This document shows, in pieces, positions 40,898 to 49,644 of a DNA stretch of 64,000 nucleotides. The notes below the pieces were generated by a model that had not been told where the DNA came from, searched no databases, and worked only from the letters and a program-made list of their open reading frames with translations. Numbering within the stretch: the first letter of the stretch is position 1; every line of letters starts with the position of its first letter. Origin of the DNA: JBNLAN01 sp050302175 (GTDB lineage Bacteria; Pseudomonadota; Zetaproteobacteria; Mariprofundales; Mariprofundaceae); assembly GCA_050302175.1 (NCBI GenBank), contig JBNLAN010000013.1, positions 62,001 through 126,000 on the forward strand. Direction: 5' to 3'. The translations under genes were made by a program, and so were the position numbers.

Positions 40898-42949
40898 TCA
40901 ACCGCCTTGCCGACGCCCGTAGGCCAACAGACCAAATAAAATCAGCACCATTAGCACAGCACTGGTATTTAGCTGCGCTACCGGCTGGATACAGCCTCCT
41001 CCTCCACCTCCTCCAGCCGCGGGTGAGGAACTGGCATCCCACTTCTGCACACTGCCACCGAATGTGCCGGCATACAGCGTCGCCGGTGTTGCCGGATCGA
41101 TCGAAATGGTCAAAACATTGGAAGAGATCAGGCCCGTATTCATGGCGGCCCAGCTGGCGCTGCTATCCGTGCTCTTGGATACGCCACCACCGTTGGTTCC
41201 AACATAGAGTGTAGCGGGCGTCGTCGGATCGATGGCCAAAGCATTGACAAGGAGGTTGGCAAGGCCTGTGTTGGCAGCCGCCCAACTGGCGCCACTATCT
41301 GTGCTTTTGAAAACACCGCCGCCATTCGTGCCGGCATAAAGCGTCGTCGGGGTTGCCGGATCAATCGAAAGGGCCTGAACGGTGAGGTTGGTCAGGCCGG
41401 TGTTTGTAGCCGCCCAGTTCGTGCCGCCATTCGTACTTTTGAAAACACCGCCGCCACCTGTAGCCGCATAGAGTGTGGTGGGTGTGGCTGGATCAATGGC
41501 TATCGCCCATACCAAAAGAGTGGTCAGGCCGGTATTGGCGGCCGCCCAGTTCGTGCCGCCATTAGTACTCTTGAAAACACCGCCACTACCCGTCCCCGCG
41601 TAAAGCGTGGTGGGCGTCGTCGGATCAATAGCTATTGCCAGGATGTTTCCTGCGGCCGCGATACCAGTGCTTGAAAGTGCCCAGTTCGCCCCACTATCGA
41701 TACTCTTGTAAACACTGGTGCTTGCCCCCGCATAGAGTGTGGTGGGTGTGGCCGCATCAATCGCCATGCTCCAAATATAGAGGCTGCCTAGGCCGGTATT
41801 GGCTGCCGTCCAGTTGGTGCCCCCATCCGCGCTCTTAAAAAGACCACCGCCATTCGTACCAGCATACAGCGTGGATGAGGTGGTTGGGTTGATGGCTGTG
41901 GCATAGACCCGCATCGCAGCCAGATCGGCATTCGCGACCGCCCAGTTAGCGCCGCTATCCGTACTCTTGAAAATACCGTCCCATGTTCCGGTGTAGAGTG
42001 TGGTTGTCGTAATGGCGATGCTGTTAATAAACACAGATGTTACGCCGGTATTCGCAGCCGCCCAGAGACTCCCGCCATTTACTGTCTTAAAAATACCACC
42101 GCCATTCGTACCGACATAGATCGTGGTAGGGACGGCCGGGTCAATGGAAATGTCTTCAACTTTCAGGTTGGTCAAACCATTGTTCATCGCCGCCCAGAGG
42201 CCTCCGCTATTCGTACTTGTGAAGAATCCACCTCCATTCGTACCGGCATAAAGTGTAGATGGAGTGTTTGGGTTGATGGCAATGACTTTGACAGTCGTGT
42301 TGGTCAGGCCGTTGTTTGCGGCCGCCCAGTTAGCGCCGCTGTCGATGCTCGTAAAAACGCCGCCATTCGTGCCGGCATAAAGCGTGGATGAAGTGACCGG
42401 GTCGATTGCAATAGTCCATATAAAAAGATTGGTCAGGCTGGTGTTCGCAGCCGCCCAGTTAGCACCGCTATCCGTACTTTTAAAAACACCTCCGCCATTC
42501 GTGCCGGCATAAAGCGTGGATGGAGTGGCAGGGTCAATGGCAATCGCATTGACGTTGAGATTGGTCAGGCCGGTGTTTGCGGCTGCCCAGTTGGCGCCGC
42601 CATCCGTACTCTTGAAAACGCCACCGCCATTCGTACCAGCATACAAAGTGGATGACGTGGTTGGGTTGATGGCAATGGCCTGAACAGACGGATTAACCAG
42701 CCCTGTGTTCGCGTCCGTCCAGCTCGTGCCGCCATCCGTGCTCTTGAAAACACCACCATTATCCGTTCCGGCGTAAAACGTGGATGCAGCTGTTGGGTCA
42801 ACGGCAATTATATTCACAATTCCGCCATCAGGCCCTGTGGACAGACTCCATGATGTCGGTATCGCCGCCAATGACGGCGTTGCCAGCATCACAAGCACTC
42901 CAAAAAGACAGATAAAATTTCCAGACAGTTTATTTATCCAACCATTCAT
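40898..42949 (-). CDS. Secreted 14-repeat beta-propeller protein with Gly/Cys C-terminal sorting tail
   Basis: 683 aa. Signal peptide to about residue 28 (cleavage near SLAA). Fourteen repeats of about 44 residues follow, each with LYAGTNGGGVFKSTD and GANWAAANTGL, like BNR/VPS10-type propeller blades; fourteen would give two seven-bladed propellers. The end is GGGGGGGCIQP, a hydrophobic helix (LNTSAVLMVLILFGLLAYG) and RRQGG, i.e. a Cys-containing CTERM-type signal for processing and anchoring. The repeats are also similar at DNA level. Its ligand is unknown; an adhesion or surface-sensing role is inferred. Confidence 0.85.
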   Translation of the reverse strand: MNGWINKLSGNFICLFGVLVMLATPSLAAIPTSWSLSTGPDGGIVNIIAVDPTAASTFYAGTDNGGVFKSTDGGTSWTDANTGLVNPSVQAIAINPTTSSTLYAGTNGGGVFKSTDGGANWAAANTGLTNLNVNAIAIDPATPSTLYAGTNGGGVFKSTDSGANWAAANTSLTNLFIWTIAIDPVTSSTLYAGTNGGVFTSIDSGANWAAANNGLTNTTVKVIAINPNTPSTLYAGTNGGGFFTSTNSGGLWAAMNNGLTNLKVEDISIDPAVPTTIYVGTNGGGIFKTVNGGSLWAAANTGVTSVFINSIAITTTTLYTGTWDGIFKSTDSGANWAVANADLAAMRVYATAINPTTSSTLYAGTNGGGLFKSADGGTNWTAANTGLGSLYIWSMAIDAATPTTLYAGASTSVYKSIDSGANWALSSTGIAAAGNILAIAIDPTTPTTLYAGTGSGGVFKSTNGGTNWAAANTGLTTLLVWAIAIDPATPTTLYAATGGGGVFKSTNGGTNWAATNTGLTNLTVQALSIDPATPTTLYAGTNGGGVFKSTDSGASWAAANTGLANLLVNALAIDPTTPATLYVGTNGGGVSKSTDSSASWAAMNTGLISSNVLTISIDPATPATLYAGTFGGSVQKWDASSSPAAGGGGGGGCIQPVAQLNTSAVLMVLILFGLLAYGRRQGG

Positions 42950-43358
42950 GGCTCCCTCCTTTTCATGGCCTTTTAACGACCGTTCACAGCATTCCTAGGC
43001 CGACATTGAATCTCTCCCCGAATCGGCACAGGCAGTCGGTTTCGGCAACTCATGGTAACAATACCACTATGCTGGGAAAATAAATTAGACATTGAACAGA
43101 CTTTGTATCTCCCCTCAGCCAGTAATACGCTCAGTAAACCAATAGCGTTATGCAACGTCAACTCCAGCTGAAGAACACAGGCCACTGGAAAACGCTGGCA
43201 TATCATGATTAGGAACTCCCAGAACACCTGGCCCAACTCACCGTCATCAAACACAAACCATTCATAAGATAAACTAATGCAATCCATAAAAATTATAAGC
43301 ATGCCTTTTTCTTTGTTTCGACTAGAATTGCGGACAGAAACTTTTTCGGGGGGCCGAT
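42950..43358. other. Intergenic region between the propeller gene and cbbQ
   Basis: Holds the divergent upstream regions of both genes. A 109-codon minus-strand frame (42973-43302) has unusual composition and no recognisable family, so I do not call it a gene. No clear terminator or repeat seen. Confidence 0.4.
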
Positions 43359-44162
43359 ATGTCCGACAAGGAACAATACAAAGTCAAAGAGAAACCGTTT
43401 TACCAGCCGCAGGCCGATGAGGTGGAGCTGTATGAAGCCGCCTATGCCGCACGCCTGCCGGTGATGGTGAAGGGGCCGACCGGTTGCGGTAAATCCCGCT
43501 TTGTGGAACACATGGCCTGGAAACTCAAAAAACCATTGATCACCGTGGCATGCAATGAGGACATGACCGCCTCGGACCTCGTGGGCCGTTACCTGCTCGA
43601 TGCCAACGGCACCCGCTGGCTCGACGGCCCGCTGACCACCGCCGCCCGCATCGGCGCCATCTGCTATCTCGATGAAGTGGTGGAGGCCCGCCAGGACACC
43701 ACCGTGGTGATCCACCCGCTGACCGACCATCGCCGCACGCTGCCGCTGGATAAAAAAGGCGAGCTGATCGAAGCGCATAAGGATTTCCAGCTGGTGATCT
43801 CCTACAACCCCGGCTACCAGAGCCTGATGAAAGACCTGAAGCAATCGACCAAGCAACGCTTCACCGCCTTCGAGTTCGACTATGCCGCAGAGTCTGTTGA
43901 GACCGGTATCGTGGCCAAGGAGACGGGTATCGATAAAGAGCTTGCCGGGAAGCTGGTGAAAGTGGGCGTTGCCGCCCGTAACCTCAAAGGCCACGGGCTG
44001 GATGAGGGCATCTCCACGCGCCTGCTGGTTTACGCCGCCACCCTGATCAAGGGCGGTATCGAGCCGAAGGCAGCCTGCCGCATGGCGCTGGTTCGCCCCA
44101 TTACTGACGATGCGGATATACGGGATACGCTCGATCATGCCATCGACTCAGTGTTCGGGTAA
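43359..44162 (+). CDS. cbbQ: CbbQ-type AAA+ ATPase (NirQ/NorQ/GpvN family)
   Basis: 267 aa. Walker A GPTGCGKS (39-46), GRYLLDANGTRWLDGPLTTAAR and Walker B ICYLDEVVEA, then the sensor region SYNPGYQS and a C-terminal helical lid. In chemoautotrophs CbbQ hexamers with CbbO remodel inhibited RuBisCO; relatives NorQ/NirQ act on nitric-oxide reductase. The cbbO-like gene downstream and the lack of nor/nir genes favour CbbQ. No RuBisCO gene is in the window. Confidence 0.88.
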   Translation: MSDKEQYKVKEKPFYQPQADEVELYEAAYAARLPVMVKGPTGCGKSRFVEHMAWKLKKPLITVACNEDMTASDLVGRYLLDANGTRWLDGPLTTAARIGAICYLDEVVEARQDTTVVIHPLTDHRRTLPLDKKGELIEAHKDFQLVISYNPGYQSLMKDLKQSTKQRFTAFEFDYAAESVETGIVAKETGIDKELAGKLVKVGVAARNLKGHGLDEGISTRLLVYAATLIKGGIEPKAACRMALVRPITDDADIRDTLDHAIDSVFG

Positions 44163-44164
44163 TC

Positions 44165-44283
44165 GGGAAACTCTTCATGCACGTCTGCTGCGTTATGCTC
44201 GCCTTGGCTGCTCGACGTAACATTCAGTACGCCTGCGCAACCATGGCTTCGCATGCCTTGCATCCACGCACGGATAGTTTCCC
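44165..44283. repeat. 119-bp palindromic element between cbbQ and cbbO
   Basis: Begins GGGAAACT (44165-44172) and ends AGTTTCCC (44276-44283), a perfect 8-bp terminal inverted repeat, with further matches just inside (TGC near each end). The interior has CTGCTGCGTTATGCTCGCC-like sequence resembling dispersed intergenic palindromes of proteobacteria. No coding potential. It sits directly after the cbbQ stop. Confidence 0.55.
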
Positions 44284-44346
44284 TCTGATGTTGAGACTCC
44301 GTGCATCCACACATGAATTCAACTCCTTGGCGATACGGGGTCTGTT

Positions 44347-46620
44347 ATGAGTGAAAAAGCCGTAAGAAACATGGAGTTCGAGATGTACTGGCAGCGGCTG
44401 GGCAGCCGCTTCCCGCAAATCGATGCCGTGTTTGATGACCTCATGCGCGAGGCCAAATCCCTGCTCAGCAAACAGGGGCTTGTCGACTACATCGAAAACG
44501 CCTCCTACCTCGGCAAAATGGGGCGGGGCTCCGAACCGCTGCTGGTGTTTCTTGAAGAAGCGCCGAGCGTCGCTGCGCAGGTCGGTGAAGAAGTGCTGCC
44601 GATGCTCAAGGATTTTGTGCTCTTTCTCTCGCGCAACACCAATGCGCCGGCCATCGTGCCATTCCTGCAAAATATGGCCGCAGTGTCGCGCCGCCTGCCG
44701 ACACTCGACATCTTCGCAAACTTTCTCGATCTGATGCGTGATTTCGCGGAGCGGACCAGCGGTTCGGTGCACGGCCATCACACCACCTTTCCAAGCCCGG
44801 GCCTGCCGGAGCTGCTGAAGCAGGCGCCAACGATCCTCGGTCTGGTATCGCTGGAGGGAATGAAGAACTGGATCGATTACGGCGTGCGCTACTACAACGA
44901 TCACCCGGAGCGACAGAAGGATTTCTTCGGCCTGCAATCGGCGGATGCGCATGCCGTGCTGCAACGCGAACGCCACGGCACCCTGTTCATGGACAACGAG
45001 CGCAAACTCGATTCCTACATGCGTGCCATGTGGAACGACCACGACTACCTCGTTCCCTATTCGCTGGCCTTCGACCAATTGCGCAAGCCGATGCCCTATT
45101 ACGATAGTCTGGGTATCCGCATCCCCGATGTTTACGACGATATGGGCGACGTTTCCGGACTGGATCGCTACCGTGCAGCCCTTGCGCACATGTCTGCCCA
45201 CCGCCGCTGGAGCCAGCAGATGATCGTGGACAACTGGAGCCCCTTTCAGCGTGTCGGCGTGGAGGTATTCGAGGATTCGCGCGTGGATTATCTCGCCATG
45301 CAGCGCTACCCGGGGCTGCGCAAGCTTTTCCTCGCGCTGCACCCCGTGCCGAACGAAGCCGACCTCGAAAAAAAGGACGTTTCGCTGATCCGGCTGCGTC
45401 TGGCCATGGTATCGCGCGCCATTCTCGACCCCGAGTATCGAAATCAAATACGCAATAGCGAGATACGGGGGTTCGTCGACCGCTTTTTCGAAGCGATGCA
45501 GGATGGCGAGAGCAGCAGCAAGGATATGGCATCCATTGCACTCTCGTTTATCGCACGTACCCGCCAACAGGCCGACCTCTCCCCGAACGTCTACTTCGAA
45601 AACACGGAGGTGAGTTATCGTGACGACAACCGCCATCTCTGGATCTATATCGAACCAGGCGACGAAGACGAGATGTTCGAGCACCTCGACCAGAAAAAGA
45701 AGAGCGATGAGGGCGAATCATCCGGCCTGCCGCCTCGCCATTACCATGAGTGGGACTATCAGGCGAATCACTACCGACCGGACTGGGTCAGCGTCTACGA
45801 AGTTCTGCACCCCTCGGGCAGTGCAAGTGACGTGGATCGGCTGCTGCAGAAGCACGCAGCACTGGCGAAAAGGCTGAAACGTATCCTCGACATGCTCAAG
45901 CCGCAGGAGAAGGTGCGCATCCGCTATCAGGAAGAGGGGAGCGAGCTCGACCTCGATGTCGCCATCCGTTCGCTGATCGACTACAAGGCCGGCAGCCAGC
46001 CCGACCCACGCATCAATATGAGCCATCGTACCGATGGCCGTAGCATCGCCGTGTCGCTGGTGCTTGATCTCTCCGAATCGCTCAATGAGAAGGTGGCTGG
46101 TGGCGAACAAACCATTCTGGAACTGTCGCAAGAGGCGGTATCGCTGCTGGCCTGGGCAGTCGAAAAACTGGGCGATCCACTTGCCATCGGTGGCTTTCAC
46201 TCCAACACCCGGCACGAAGTGCGCTTCCTGCACATCAAGGGCTTCAGGGAAGCCTGGGACGATAGCGTGAAATCACGCATCGCGGCCATGGAGGCGGGCT
46301 TTTCGACCCGCATGGGCGCCGCCATGCGCCATGCCGGACACTACCTGAAAAATCAACAAGCCGACAAAAAGCTGATGCTGATCCTCACCGACGGCGAACC
46401 GGCCGACATCGATGTGAAGGATGAACGGCTGCTGATCGAAGATGCCCGCCAGGCGGTGAAAGAGCTCGACCGGGATGGAGTCTACAGCTACTGCATCAAC
46501 CTCGACCCAAAAGCGGATGAATACGTGTCGGATATCTTCGGCAAGCAGTACACCATCATCGACCATATCGACCGGCTGCCTGAACGCCTGCCGGAAGTGT
46601 TTATTTCACTGACAAAATAG
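44347..46620 (+). CDS. cbbO: CbbO-type von Willebrand factor A protein (NorD-like)
   Basis: 757 aa. A long helical N-terminal part, an acidic linker (DEDEMFEHLDQKKKSDEG), and a C-terminal VWA domain with metal site DLSES (LVLDLSESLNE), STRMGAAMRHA and LTDGEPADID. CbbO is the adaptor that lets CbbQ act on RuBisCO through its VWA site. The pair is separated by a palindromic element and a 184-base gap. Confidence 0.88.
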   Translation: MSEKAVRNMEFEMYWQRLGSRFPQIDAVFDDLMREAKSLLSKQGLVDYIENASYLGKMGRGSEPLLVFLEEAPSVAAQVGEEVLPMLKDFVLFLSRNTNAPAIVPFLQNMAAVSRRLPTLDIFANFLDLMRDFAERTSGSVHGHHTTFPSPGLPELLKQAPTILGLVSLEGMKNWIDYGVRYYNDHPERQKDFFGLQSADAHAVLQRERHGTLFMDNERKLDSYMRAMWNDHDYLVPYSLAFDQLRKPMPYYDSLGIRIPDVYDDMGDVSGLDRYRAALAHMSAHRRWSQQMIVDNWSPFQRVGVEVFEDSRVDYLAMQRYPGLRKLFLALHPVPNEADLEKKDVSLIRLRLAMVSRAILDPEYRNQIRNSEIRGFVDRFFEAMQDGESSSKDMASIALSFIARTRQQADLSPNVYFENTEVSYRDDNRHLWIYIEPGDEDEMFEHLDQKKKSDEGESSGLPPRHYHEWDYQANHYRPDWVSVYEVLHPSGSASDVDRLLQKHAALAKRLKRILDMLKPQEKVRIRYQEEGSELDLDVAIRSLIDYKAGSQPDPRINMSHRTDGRSIAVSLVLDLSESLNEKVAGGEQTILELSQEAVSLLAWAVEKLGDPLAIGGFHSNTRHEVRFLHIKGFREAWDDSVKSRIAAMEAGFSTRMGAAMRHAGHYLKNQQADKKLMLILTDGEPADIDVKDERLLIEDARQAVKELDRDGVYSYCINLDPKADEYVSDIFGKQYTIIDHIDRLPERLPEVFISLTK

Positions 46621-46767
46621 CTCAATTCATGTGCTGGGGTAACACTCCGGCGCAAGCCCGCTCATATTCCTGCATATAAAACCGGCTTTTGCATAGGTTC
46701 TGACAGGAGATTTATTCATTTGAGTTTTCGTATTTCTCCTGCTTTACTAACGTCTCGCGGGGGATAA

Positions 46768-49116
46768 ATGAAGCAACGCTTGCTGCTGCTGGTGTTTAGC
46801 GGAACCACTATCATTACAATTGCAACGATTGTATCGATTGCGTTTTTGTATTCGCAATATTCAAAGTATCGCAGTGTTGAAGAACATTCGCTGCAAATCA
46901 TCCGCAGTCTGAACAGCATTCAGGTATCGGGCATGCGATTTGTCAGCTCAACGAATGAACTCTCGCTAATCCTTGCCGAACAGCACCACGCTGAAGAAAA
47001 CGTATCGCATAGCGAGAGTCTCCGTGATAAAGAGCGTCAGCTAATTGATACGGGCTGGAACGAGCTTATCGGCTCCTATAAAAAATATACGCATTTACTC
47101 ACCACAAATCATGCCAACAGCCAAGAGAAACGGCAGGCACTACCCCGTCAGATACAGCAGTTGCATACCACCAGCCAGCACCTGATCAATCTGAAAAAAC
47201 GCGGTGTACACGGAGATGCTGTACTGTCGGCAAAAGAGGAGTTTGAGAAGGCAGAGGTAACGTTTATCTCCACCATGCAGGAGCTCGTCGAGCGAGAATA
47301 CCAGCGTATCGATGAAACAGGCCAAAACATGATCGGCGCCCTAAAGTACACCGCCTATGTCGTCGCATTCCTGCTTATTCTTGCCATACTTATCATTCTC
47401 TCCGTCAAAATATTCGTCTCCCGACATATTATTACCCCTTTGGGCAAGCTAACCGATGCAGCCAATCGTATTGCACACGACGAATCGCGAAAACTTGGCG
47501 TCAAAGCGAGTGGTAACGATGAAATCAGCGCCCTGACCCGAGCCTTGGCGGGTATGCTCGATCACCTGTATCTCACAACCATCGACAATGCCTTTCTTGA
47601 ATCCATCATCGAAACGATCTCTCAGCCAATGGTTGTCGCCAACAACGAAGGACATATCGAACGTGCCAACCAGGCAGCCAGCGATCTGTTTGGCTACAGC
47701 AGGGAAGAGCTTGCCTCCATGCTGGCGTGCGATCTGTTTGGCGGCAGCGCAGAAAGCGAACTGTTCGGCTTTAATGCACTGGTCAGGAACCAGAGAATAT
47801 CGGCGCTTTCCACCAAGATTCTCGATAAAAACGGCGTTGAAATACCTGTCATGCTTTCGGCCGGACGCCTTCATAACGGCGACAACGAGCTTAGTGGTGC
47901 AGCCTATACCTTTACCGATATGCGCGAATTCCTGTCGCTGGAGGCGCAGTTCGTACAGTCACAAAAAATGGAGGCGCTGGGTACGCTGGTCGGCGGCATC
48001 GCACACGACTTCAACAACCTGCTCTCCGGCGCTTCCGGTAACCTCTATCTGATGAAAAAACATATTACCGGTATCCCGGAAGCGTTGAAAAAACTCGAAA
48101 CAGTCGAAAAAATTATGCTTAGTGCTGCCGATATGGTGCGAAGCCTGCTGACCTTTGCCCGCCGGGGAACCATGCAGAAACAGGATTTCGATCTCATCCC
48201 GTTTTTCAAAGAGTTTTACCGCATCGCTCGTACCACGCTCCCGGAGAGTATTACCCTGGATATGGAGCTACCCGAGCACCGTCTGTTTATTAGTGGTGAT
48301 ATTTCGCAAATCCAGCAAGTGCTGCTGAATCTGGTAATCAATGCACGGGATGCGCTCGAAAACACCAAAAACCCTGTCATTCATCTCCGGCTGGAAGAGT
48401 TTCTGCCCGACAAAGAGTTCCAAAAACGCCATCCTGACATGACACGAACCCCCTTGGCCCGAATCAGCATACAGGATAATGGCGCAGGAATTGAAAAGGC
48501 CCTGCAGCATAAAATTTTCGAGCCCTTTTTTACGACCAAGGAGGCCGACAAAGGGACCGGGTTAGGACTGGCTATGGCATACGGCGCCATTCAAACGCAC
48601 GGTGGCACCATCGAAATGGATAGCGAGCCGGGTGCAGGCACAACGTTTAGCATCTACCTTCCAAAGCAGGAGCCGGTCAAGGCTTCACGGCCAAAGATCG
48701 AAAGTGAAGTCATCGTTTCAGTGCCCGGCAAAACCGTGCTGGTTGTCGACGATGAGCCCGGTGTCAGGGAATCCGCACATGATGTGCTGGAGAGCCTTGG
48801 CTACAAAGTGCTGCTTGCCTCCAGCGGAGAGGAGGCGATACATTGCTTCAAAAAGGATCCGAAGCAGATTGACCTGGTTCTTCTGGATGTGGTCATGCCG
48901 GGGGTAGGGGGCGTGGCAACAGCCAAAAAACTCCGGAAAATCCGCAGCGATATCACCATTGTCTTCTCCACCGGATACGACCGTGATGGCACCCTGAGTG
49001 AAGGCATGCCGGATACTTCGGAGTGGCTGCTGGAAAAACCTTACACTGTGCAAACCATGAGTCAGGTAATCGAATATGCACTTGGCTCAGGCCCATCGAA
49101 AAAGAGTTCAAGCTAG
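46768..49116 (+). CDS. Hybrid sensor histidine kinase (HAMP-PAS-HisKA-HATPase-REC)
   Basis: 782 aa. First membrane helix near residues 5-28, a helical sensor domain rich in E/Q, second helix near 195-215, HAMP, PAS (NEGHIERANQAASDLFGYS), dimerisation helix with phospho-acceptor His in LVGGIAHDFNNLLSG, ATPase domain with VLLNLVINARDAL and DNGAGI and GTGLGLAMAYG, then a receiver domain with phospho-acceptor Asp in LVLLDVVMPG. It has no adjacent output regulator; the receiver may pass phosphate to a distant partner. Confidence 0.92.
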   Translation: MKQRLLLLVFSGTTIITIATIVSIAFLYSQYSKYRSVEEHSLQIIRSLNSIQVSGMRFVSSTNELSLILAEQHHAEENVSHSESLRDKERQLIDTGWNELIGSYKKYTHLLTTNHANSQEKRQALPRQIQQLHTTSQHLINLKKRGVHGDAVLSAKEEFEKAEVTFISTMQELVEREYQRIDETGQNMIGALKYTAYVVAFLLILAILIILSVKIFVSRHIITPLGKLTDAANRIAHDESRKLGVKASGNDEISALTRALAGMLDHLYLTTIDNAFLESIIETISQPMVVANNEGHIERANQAASDLFGYSREELASMLACDLFGGSAESELFGFNALVRNQRISALSTKILDKNGVEIPVMLSAGRLHNGDNELSGAAYTFTDMREFLSLEAQFVQSQKMEALGTLVGGIAHDFNNLLSGASGNLYLMKKHITGIPEALKKLETVEKIMLSAADMVRSLLTFARRGTMQKQDFDLIPFFKEFYRIARTTLPESITLDMELPEHRLFISGDISQIQQVLLNLVINARDALENTKNPVIHLRLEEFLPDKEFQKRHPDMTRTPLARISIQDNGAGIEKALQHKIFEPFFTTKEADKGTGLGLAMAYGAIQTHGGTIEMDSEPGAGTTFSIYLPKQEPVKASRPKIESEVIVSVPGKTVLVVDDEPGVRESAHDVLESLGYKVLLASSGEEAIHCFKKDPKQIDLVLLDVVMPGVGGVATAKKLRKIRSDITIVFSTGYDRDGTLSEGMPDTSEWLLEKPYTVQTMSQVIEYALGSGPSKKSSS

Positions 49117-49125
49117 GGAAGAGCT

Positions 49126-49644
49126 CTAAACAATCTCCTCGACAATTGGTGTTGGCTTGACGGGCTCTACGCTGGTGAGACTCAAGCGCTTTTGCACCGC
49201 AACCTCATCACAATCGGCAAACTTGGCGCAGTGAATACACACCGTCCAGATTTTGTGCGGCAGGGTCTCTTTTTCCACAACCCTATACCCCATGCCTTGA
49301 AAAAAACCGGTCACATAGGTCAGTGCAAAGATATCACTGATACCCAGGCCCGCCGCCAGTTTCTCGGCAGCCCCGACCAGCAGATGCCCTATCCCTTTGC
49401 CCTGATGAGCAGTTGAGACCACCAGAGAGCGCACTTCGGCCAGATTGGAGTTGTAAACATGCAGCGCGGCCACGCCCACCACGCCTCCTTCCCGTTCAGC
49501 CACAATGAACTCCTGCAAATGCTGAAAAAGATCGTCATGGGTGCGCGGCAGCAGGACTTTCTTTTCGGCAAACGGCAACAACAGCTGATAGATGACATCG
49601 ACATCGCGGCTCTCCGCCGGACGAACCAGAACAAGTTTCGGCAT
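49126..49644 (-). CDS. Short ArgA-type N-acetylglutamate synthase (GNAT)
   Basis: 172 aa. GNAT fold with acetyl-CoA loop VVSTAHQGKGIGHLLV, FALTYVTGFFQGMGYRVVEKETLPHKIW and a Cys-containing tail (CIHCAKFADCDEVAV) as in stand-alone ArgA/S-NAGS proteins, which lack the amino-acid kinase domain. Start at ATG 49644 overlaps the recN stop (TAATG). It acetylates glutamate for arginine synthesis; another amino-acid substrate is possible. Confidence 0.8.
   Translation of the reverse strand: MPKLVLVRPAESRDVDVIYQLLLPFAEKKVLLPRTHDDLFQHLQEFIVAEREGGVVGVAALHVYNSNLAEVRSLVVSTAHQGKGIGHLLVGAAEKLAAGLGISDIFALTYVTGFFQGMGYRVVEKETLPHKIWTVCIHCAKFADCDEVAVQKRLSLTSVEPVKPTPIVEEIV

Noticed and set aside
40898..42949. Possible CRISPR or satellite array from regular DNA repeats
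   Set aside because: Units of about 130 bases without unique spacers, all in one reading frame encoding propeller blades.
42973..43302. 109-codon minus-strand frame between the propeller gene and cbbQ
   Set aside because: Odd composition, no ribosome site that convinces, no family; most likely chance in a promoter region.
43293..44138. 281-codon minus-strand frame opposite cbbQ
   Set aside because: Fully antisense to cbbQ, which has all AAA+ motifs; the opposite product has no recognisable family.
44224..45684. Long minus-strand frame (486 codons) opposite cbbO
   Set aside because: It is antisense to the well-supported cbbO coding region and its product (His/Val-rich, no motif) is typical of a shadow frame in high-GC DNA.
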